Positions 58,318 to 64,000 of a DNA stretch of 64,000 nucleotides are shown in pieces. The translations under genes were made by a program, and so were the position numbers. The stretch is from Halomonas sp. MCCC 1A13316 (GTDB lineage: Bacteria > Pseudomonadota > Gammaproteobacteria > Pseudomonadales > Halomonadaceae): assembly GCF_014931605.1 (NCBI RefSeq), contig NZ_CP053382.1:4340001-4404000 (forward strand), read 5' to 3'. Numbering within the stretch: the stretch's first letter is position 1; each line of letters starts with the position of its first letter. The notes beneath the pieces are model-generated. The model was not told where the DNA came from. It searched no databases and saw nothing but the letters and a program-made list of their open reading frames with translations.

Positions 58318-61151
58318 CACGGCGACCAGGCGATTACACCATTGGCGATTGGTGCTGGTTCGTCCGGCAGGCAACTCCGTGCCGCGTCGTTGAACGCCAG
58401 GACGTGTGGGGCGAAGTGGCCTATCGTGTGTGGCTGCCGGCCAAGAATACGGTGGTGCGTGCCCGCGCCCAGGATCTCGATGACCTGGCAGCGGTGCGCC
58501 CGGCGGTTGAGCAGATCCTGCATACGGCGGCATCCGCAAAGCTGTTGGATGCTTTGGAAGACAACTTGCTGCTGGCCCCCGTCCAGTCCAGTGTGGTGCC
58601 GCTGCCCCACCAGCTGTACGCGCTGAACCGGGCCATGAGCCGCGACCGCATTCGCTACCTGCTGGCCGACGAGGTGGGCCTGGGCAAGACCATCGAGGCT
58701 GGCCTGATCCTGCGCGAGCTGAAGCTGCGCGGCATGGTGCGACGGGTGCTGGTGGTGGCCCCCAAAGGCCTGATCCGGCAATGGCAGGCGGAGATGCGTT
58801 TGCATTTCGGCGAGCACCTGCGCTTTATCGAAGCCACCGAGCTGGCAGCCTTTCGCGCCTGGCGCGCTGAGGGCACCCAGAACGACGACAACCTCTGGGC
58901 TATGCACGACCAGGTGATCGTGTCGCTGGACTCGGTCAAGCCCATTGAGGGCCGCCGTGGCTGGAGCCTGGAACAACTCAACACCTACAACCGCGAGCGA
59001 TTCGAAGATCTGGTTTCCGCCGGCTGGGATCTGGTGATCATTGATGAGTCCCACCGCATGGGTGGCAGTACCGACCAGGTCGCCCGCTACAAGCTGGGCG
59101 CCGCTCTGGCAGAAGCTGCCCCTTACCTGTTGCTGCTGTCCGCTACGCCACACCAGGGCAAGACTGATCAGTTTTTGCGCCTGATGCAGTTGCTCGACCG
59201 CGAGGCCTTTGTTGATGAAGGCAGCATCCACCGTGACCGGGTGCAGCCCTTTGTCATCCGCACCGAAAAGCGTTCCGCCATCAACGCCGATGGCCTGCCC
59301 TTGTTCAAGCCACGCTCTACGCGGCTGCAGGCGGTTGCCTGGCAGGCACGGCACACGGCGCAGAAGCAGCTGTATGACGCAGTCACCGACTATGTGCGCC
59401 ACGGCTACAACCAGGCCATGGCCGCCAAGCAGCGCCACATCGGGTTTCTGATGATCCTGATGCAACGGCTGGTGACCTCCAGCACCGCAGCCATCCGTGC
59501 CACGCTGGAGAGACGCCAGGCCTTGCTGGATGCGCCACAGCCACAGGCTACGCTGTTTGATAGCGTGGACCTGGACGAGTGGGCTGAGCTCGACGGGCAG
59601 TCACAACTCGACGTGGCGCTGCAGGCCAGCAACTGGGAGCAGGAAAAAGCCGAAGTCGAGATGCTGCTTGATCTGGCTCGGGAAACCGAGCGGCAAGGCA
59701 CCGATGCCAAGGCCGAAGCGCTGCTGGAGCTGATCTACAAGCTGCAACAGGAAGAGAACGACCCTGAACTGAAGGTGCTGGTGTTCACTGAGTTTGTGCC
59801 CACCCAAGCCATGCTGGCCGAGTTTCTGGAAAGCCGCGGGTTTTCCATTGTCCTGCTTAACGGCGGCATGGATCTGGAGGCGCGCACCCGCGCCCAGCAG
59901 GCATTTTCTCGCGACGTACGGGTACTGATCTCTACCGACGCCGGTGGTGAAGGCCTGAACCTGCAGTTCTGCCATGTGATCGTCAACTTCGATATGCCCT
60001 GGAACCCGATGCGTCTGGAACAGCGAATCGGCCGCGTTGACCGTATTGGACAGCCCCATGTGGTGCGCGCCATCAACTTCGTGCTGGAAGACACGGTGGA
60101 GCACCGGGTGCGCGAGGTGCTGGAACAGAAGCTGGAGATCATTGCCCAGGAGTTCGGAGTCGATAAAGCCGCCGACGTGATGGACTCCGTGGAAGTCGAG
60201 CCGCTGTTTGATGAGCTGTTTGTGTATGGCTTGCAAGATCCAGCGTCCATCGACAAGGAGTGCGACGCAGTCATCAACCAGGTACGCGAGAAAGTGGCCG
60301 CAAGCCGTGCCGATACGGATCTGTTGACCGATGATCACTCGCTGGAAGCGGTTGAGTCCCAGAAATGGCGGGACCACCCAGCGCAGTACTGGCTGGAGCG
60401 TGCGGTAACAACCGGCTTGCCCACCCGTGGCGGCGCAGCGGAGCAGTCAGACCATACCTGGCGTTTAATGTGGGCGGATGGCAGTGAATCTTTCCCTGTC
60501 TGCTTTGATGCGCGAACCGCTGAGCAGAACCCGGAGATGGAGTGGATCACGCTGGAAGATCCCCGAGCCCGTGCGCTGATCGGCGATCTGCCGCGCTGCG
60601 TGGCCGGCCAGCCGCTGCCTGTTGTTCAGGTAACCGGTCTCCCTGACACCATACAGGGCACCTGGTCGCTGTGGAGCGTGAGCCTGGCTGCTTCCAACAG
60701 CTCGGCCAACTTCATCCGGCGTCGTTTCCTGCCGATCTTTATTACCGATGATGGACGCAGCTTTGTTCCCACCGCCAAGCGGATCTGGGATCTGTTGCTG
60801 ACTGAAGAGGTGCGCCTGACGGCGGACCCGGACAGTGAGCATGCAGCCGCACTCTTTGAGCAATCGCTGACGGCAGCCAAAGGTCAGGGTGAGCGGCTGT
60901 TCTCCGAGCTGCTGGAAGAGCACCGAACCTGGCTTGCCGAGGAACGTGAGCGCGCCCGCTATGCCTTCGAGTCGCGCTTTCAGGCCATTGGCCGAATCGG
61001 CCTGCCTGCCGTCCGCGAGCACCGGCGTAAGCGCCTTGAAACCGAACATCAGGCCCGTATGGCAGATCTCGCGGAAGCAGAAGCCTGCACGCCAGAGCTG
61101 AATGCCGTGCTGATACTGCGCATTGGCTCGGCGGGAGGGGCCGCAGCATGA
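58314..61151 (+). CDS. brxHII: BREX DEAD/DEAH-box SNF2-like helicase (BrxHII type)
   Basis: 945-residue superfamily 2 helicase. Motif I DEVGLGKTIEAG (119-130), Walker B DESH (244-247), SATPHQGK (motif III), and in the second RecA domain STDAGGEGLNLQ near 543 and QRIGRVDRIGQ near 571 are all intact. Position after pglX and before pglZ matches the BrxHII slot of type 3 BREX. Start and stop overlap both neighbours by four bases. Confidence 0.85.
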   Translation: MTRRPGDYTIGDWCWFVRQATPCRVVERQDVWGEVAYRVWLPAKNTVVRARAQDLDDLAAVRPAVEQILHTAASAKLLDALEDNLLLAPVQSSVVPLPHQLYALNRAMSRDRIRYLLADEVGLGKTIEAGLILRELKLRGMVRRVLVVAPKGLIRQWQAEMRLHFGEHLRFIEATELAAFRAWRAEGTQNDDNLWAMHDQVIVSLDSVKPIEGRRGWSLEQLNTYNRERFEDLVSAGWDLVIIDESHRMGGSTDQVARYKLGAALAEAAPYLLLLSATPHQGKTDQFLRLMQLLDREAFVDEGSIHRDRVQPFVIRTEKRSAINADGLPLFKPRSTRLQAVAWQARHTAQKQLYDAVTDYVRHGYNQAMAAKQRHIGFLMILMQRLVTSSTAAIRATLERRQALLDAPQPQATLFDSVDLDEWAELDGQSQLDVALQASNWEQEKAEVEMLLDLARETERQGTDAKAEALLELIYKLQQEENDPELKVLVFTEFVPTQAMLAEFLESRGFSIVLLNGGMDLEARTRAQQAFSRDVRVLISTDAGGEGLNLQFCHVIVNFDMPWNPMRLEQRIGRVDRIGQPHVVRAINFVLEDTVEHRVREVLEQKLEIIAQEFGVDKAADVMDSVEVEPLFDELFVYGLQDPASIDKECDAVINQVREKVAASRADTDLLTDDHSLEAVESQKWRDHPAQYWLERAVTTGLPTRGGAAEQSDHTWRLMWADGSESFPVCFDARTAEQNPEMEWITLEDPRARALIGDLPRCVAGQPLPVVQVTGLPDTIQGTWSLWSVSLAASNSSANFIRRRFLPIFITDDGRSFVPTAKRIWDLLLTEEVRLTADPDSEHAAALFEQSLTAAKGQGERLFSELLEEHRTWLAEERERARYAFESRFQAIGRIGLPAVREHRRKRLETEHQARMADLAEAEACTPELNAVLILRIGSAGGAAA

Positions 61152-63178
61152 CGTACTTATCCAAGGACAATGTCGCCCACCGCAGCACGCTGCTGGCTGA
61201 ACGCATTTTGAAGGAATTCCCGTCCGACCTGGCCCGGCTGTGGATTGTGGCGGACCCGGACAACGTGCTGCTGGACGAGCAGGTACTGGCCGGACTGCGT
61301 GAACGCGGCTTCGAGGTGCTGCCGTTTGAGGACAGCATCGCCTTTCGTGCCGAATACGAAGAACGCTACCGCGCCGCCTGGGAGGCTGGAGAGCCCAATG
61401 CACCCGGCGCCCTGGTCATCCAGGTGCGCGATTCCAGCACTGCGGAGCTGCCTTGGGATTACTTACGCCAGGCGCGCAAGGTCAGTCTCTCGCTCGCAGA
61501 GCTGTTTCCAAAACTCAGCTATACGGTGCTCAGGCAGCTGGGTAGTGAGATCTTGCCGTCGCTGTTCGAGGTGCAGGCGCGCCACGCGACTCAGGCGATG
61601 GGCGAAGCCGCCACAAAAGAGTTTGTGCTGACGCACATCTACCGGGTAAGCCCCCACTTGATTAGCCGCCCAGAGGATTTGTGGCGTGAGCTGCTGCGGC
61701 TGCACTATCGCGAGACGCTGCTACCTCAGACCCTGGCCGAGCATATCCACCAAGTATTGGCTGACCGACAGGTGTTCGCCAGCAGCCCGATTGCCGAGCT
61801 GTTCTCCAACAGAAGTTATGCGCTGCGTGTGGTGCAGGACGCCTGGTACCGCTACCTGAACAAACTGGGGCTGATCGGCAGGCGCACGGCGGAGCCGGTA
61901 GCGCCGGACTACATACCGCAGCTCGACATTCCCTTCGAACATCACGACATCCGCGTCATCGTTGATTCGATGTTCCTGGACGGCACGCTACACCCGCTGG
62001 CCATTCAGGGCGTACCGGTCAGCTTGCCGGAATGGGCAAAGGCTGGCGTAGTGCAGGACCCGGCAGCAATGCGCAACCTGGTGCTGGAGGGCATCAAGAG
62101 CCTCAGTGAAGAGCTGCCTGGCGTCACATCGCCGCACAGGGACTGGACCCACTTTGCGCGGCGGCTTGGTGAAGTAATTTCGCGCTTCCATAGCCTGGAT
62201 GCCGTGCGTGCAGAAGGTCTGAAGGCGGACATGAAGGATCTGGTGGCTCGCGCCGACAGTGAGCTGCAAACCTGGGTTCAGGCGCACTACGCTGACCTAC
62301 CTTCCCTGCCCGCTGCCAAGGGGCCGGTGATGGTGCATCAAGTGCCGCGCTACCTGGCGATGCGCCGAGCAAACGGTGAGGAAAAAATTGCGCTGGTCGT
62401 CTTCGACGGGTTGGCTGTCGATCAGTGGACACAGATTCGCGAGAACCTCATCCAGCATGCGCCGCGTCTGATGTTTAATGAAAACGCCTGCTTTGCCTGG
62501 CTGCCTACGCTGACATCCATTTCCAGGCAGGCGTTATTCTCCGGCCTGCGCCCACGCGAGTTCGCTGAGCACATCGAGACAACCTCAAAAGAACCTCAGC
62601 ATTGGACCCGATTCTGGCAGGACCAGGGATTGCGTGCCAACGAGATCCTCTATCGAAAGGCGATCAAGCGCACTGATGAGCTGCCGGAGTTGCAGGAGCT
62701 GCTCTCGAATCCTGCCCTGAAAGTCGCCGGCCTGGTGGTGGATACCGTGGATGAAATCATCCACGGCGCTGTGCTCGGCAAACGCGGAGTGGCTGCGCAG
62801 ATCAACAGCTGGTGTGAGTCGGGGTTTGTTGATCGGCTGTTAGCAATGCTGCTCGACCAGGGCTTCCACATTTACCTGACTGCCGACCACGGCAATGCGG
62901 AAGCCGTGGGCATTGGCCGCCCAAATCAGGGGGTTGCCTCGGAGCTGCGCGGCGAACGGGTGCGCACCTATCGCAGTGAAACTATGATTGCCGAGACAGC
63001 AACTGCGATACCGGCCAGCTTTCGTCTGGATATCGCTGGACTGCCGGCCAACTTCATGCCGCTGTTTGCAGGAGAGCGCGGAGCCTTTGTTCCAAAGGGG
63101 GACCAGGTGGTGGTTCACGGTGGCATGTCCCTGGAAGAACTTATCGTGCCCTTTGTGAAAGTGAGTTACGTCAATTGA
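61148..63178 (+). CDS. pglZ: BREX alkaline-phosphatase-superfamily protein PglZ
   Basis: 676 residues. The phosphatase-like core is visible: VFDGLAVDQW (Asp420), LPTLTSISRQALFSG (probable nucleophile Thr454 or a following Ser/Thr), LTADHGNAE (Asp580, His581) and VVHGGMSLEE near 655. PglZ is the marker protein of all BREX types and is needed for phage exclusion. Its start overlaps the helicase stop by four bases. Length is in the PglZ range. Confidence 0.87.
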   Translation: MTYLSKDNVAHRSTLLAERILKEFPSDLARLWIVADPDNVLLDEQVLAGLRERGFEVLPFEDSIAFRAEYEERYRAAWEAGEPNAPGALVIQVRDSSTAELPWDYLRQARKVSLSLAELFPKLSYTVLRQLGSEILPSLFEVQARHATQAMGEAATKEFVLTHIYRVSPHLISRPEDLWRELLRLHYRETLLPQTLAEHIHQVLADRQVFASSPIAELFSNRSYALRVVQDAWYRYLNKLGLIGRRTAEPVAPDYIPQLDIPFEHHDIRVIVDSMFLDGTLHPLAIQGVPVSLPEWAKAGVVQDPAAMRNLVLEGIKSLSEELPGVTSPHRDWTHFARRLGEVISRFHSLDAVRAEGLKADMKDLVARADSELQTWVQAHYADLPSLPAAKGPVMVHQVPRYLAMRRANGEEKIALVVFDGLAVDQWTQIRENLIQHAPRLMFNENACFAWLPTLTSISRQALFSGLRPREFAEHIETTSKEPQHWTRFWQDQGLRANEILYRKAIKRTDELPELQELLSNPALKVAGLVVDTVDEIIHGAVLGKRGVAAQINSWCESGFVDRLLAMLLDQGFHIYLTADHGNAEAVGIGRPNQGVASELRGERVRTYRSETMIAETATAIPASFRLDIAGLPANFMPLFAGERGAFVPKGDQVVVHGGMSLEELIVPFVKVSYVN

Positions 63179-63906
63179 AAACGACCAATCCGCCTGCCCC
63201 AAAAATCGGCTTTGACCGATACATAGCGCTGGAGTGGGCATCAGCGGCTTTACGGATGCGTGCAGGCCTGGCTGAACCCGATGACTTGAATGCCCTGCTG
63301 GATGAGGCTGGGCTCGGCGTGGCGGCGCGCAAAAAGACGCGCACCGTACTGAATCGCCTATGGCTCGAACCACGACCGGAACTGGCCAGCTTCGCTGAAC
63401 GCGGTATCGCCCTCTACAAGGCCAACCCTGGCGTTCCAACCGCTGCCTTGACCTGGGGAATGGCAATCGCCAGTTACCCATTCTTCGGCAAGGTCGCTGA
63501 ATTGGTGGGCCGCTTGTCCGCACTCCAGGGAGACTGCGCCTCGACAGAAGTCCATCGTCGTATGAGCGAAGTCTATGGTGAACGGGAAGGCACCTACCGC
63601 ATGACCAACATGGTCCTGCAGTCGCAAGCCAACTGGGGCGCCATCGAGCGCGCGGAGAAAGGCAATCGCCTGGTCCGCCTGAAACCCCTGGTGCTCAATG
63701 ATGCCGAGACGATCGCCTGGCTGATCGAGGCTGCCTTGCGCTACGGCGGCAAATCGGTGTCCGTGCCAGCCCTGTCATCCTTGGCCGTGCTCTATCCATT
63801 CGTTCTCGATCAACCGTTGGGCTACTTGGCGTCACAAAGCCCGAGCCTGACGCTCCACGCCCAAGGCCCTGGCAGCCAGGTGGTCGGCTTGCGGACGGAT
63901 GACTAA
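63175..63906 (+). CDS. brxA: BREX protein BrxA (DUF1819-like)
   Basis: 243 residues from TTG 63175, which overlaps the pglZ stop. The region GIALYKANPGVPTAALTWGMAIASYPFFGKVAELVGRLSAL, then EREGTYRMTNMVLQSQANWGAI, fits the DUF1819/BrxA pattern, a NusB-like fold that binds DNA. Its position after pglZ matches type 3 BREX. TTG is used because no ATG or GTG with better spacing precedes the conserved part. Confidence 0.72.
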   Translation: MKTTNPPAPKIGFDRYIALEWASAALRMRAGLAEPDDLNALLDEAGLGVAARKKTRTVLNRLWLEPRPELASFAERGIALYKANPGVPTAALTWGMAIASYPFFGKVAELVGRLSALQGDCASTEVHRRMSEVYGEREGTYRMTNMVLQSQANWGAIERAEKGNRLVRLKPLVLNDAETIAWLIEAALRYGGKSVSVPALSSLAVLYPFVLDQPLGYLASQSPSLTLHAQGPGSQVVGLRTDD

Positions 63907-63909
63907 GAC

Positions 63910-64000
63910 TTGATTCAAGACGAAAACGTATCGATCCAAGAGAGCGATCAACCTGAGCCGTTCTTCATAACCGAAGACGTGGAAGTAATCGAACTTCACG
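63910..64000 (+). CDS. Start of a further BREX-operon gene, truncated by window edge
   Basis: An open frame from TTG 63910, three bases after the brxA stop, runs to the window end (30 codons, acidic, DENVSIQESDQPEPFFITED). Close spacing suggests it belongs to the operon, but too little is visible to name it. Confidence 0.4.
   Translation, partial: MIQDENVSIQESDQPEPFFITEDVEVIELH

Larger units (their letters stand above)
40318..64000. mobile_element. Integrative genomic island (left end visible) with recombination and BREX defence modules
   Basis: From the end of yicC onward the content switches from housekeeping to accessory: P4-type integrase at 40667, unknown two-gene operon, phage-like recombination genes, then a BREX operon. 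Intergenic DNA is visibly AT-richer near 40.32-40.42, 42.2-42.3 and 48.13-48.2 kb. No right junction is inside the window, so size and the att core repeat cannot be defined. Confidence 0.8.

Noticed and set aside
58266..59465. 399-codon minus-strand frame opposite the BREX helicase
   Set aside because: Mirror of helicase codons; operon structure on the plus strand is unambiguous.

Overview
The window looks like a chromosomal segment of a high-GC gammaproteobacterium, most likely Halomonadaceae or a close relative. The reasons are a complete glycine betaine demethylation cluster arranged as in Pseudomonas and Halomonas, a degenerate Crc-type protein beside pyrE, and the rph/yicC neighbourhood. 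All assignments come from reading motifs and gene order; no database search was run.

Region 1 (1-21.2 kb) is a methyl-group oxidation hub. It holds an NAD-linked molybdenum formate dehydrogenase (fdsG-fdsB-fdsA, the last cut by the window edge) with a one-component regulator. It also holds the Rieske glycine betaine monooxygenase pair gbcA/gbcB, glutathione-independent formaldehyde dehydrogenase fdhA, a BCCT transporter, an IalB-like secreted protein, the dimethylglycine demethylase module dgcA-dgcB-etfA-etfB, a DUF5943 protein, a membrane-dipeptidase homologue and the AraC/GATase regulator gbdR. Together they would import betaine, strip methyl groups to sarcosine, and oxidise the released formaldehyde through formate to CO2, giving NADH. 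Sarcosine oxidase is not in view.

Region 2 (21.5-40.3 kb) is ordinary chromosome: a GntR and a LysR regulator in front of a TRAP transporter operon that ends in a VanX-type D,D-dipeptidase, a phytase-like beta-propeller protein, an amphi-Trp protein, tRNA-Arg(CCG), two membrane proteins with lhgO, a three-haem cytochrome c built by tandem duplication, rep, trmL, a YfaZ-like protein, pyrE, crc, rph and yicC.

Region 3 (40.3 kb to the window end) is a genomic island inserted just after yicC. It opens with a P4-type tyrosine integrase preceded by four arm-type repeats. Next come a possible tiny membrane peptide and an unrecognised two-gene operon (a 361-aa unknown protein plus a uracil-DNA-glycosylase-fold protein), ended by a strong terminator. 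A recombination module follows (DUF932, Erf annealing protein, YqaJ exonuclease, RadC), with stem-loops in three of its gaps. The island then carries a type 3-like BREX phage-defence operon: WYL regulator, brxF, brxC, pglX, an AlbA_2/Schlafen-type ATPase, a brxH-type helicase, pglZ, brxA, and a further gene running off the edge.

The most interesting signals are the glycosylase-like two-gene operon, an 11-bp tandem repeat inside the AlbA_2 gene that would frameshift it on gain or loss of one unit, and a 16-bp perfect inverted repeat inside a 54-codon ORF linking brxC and pglX.
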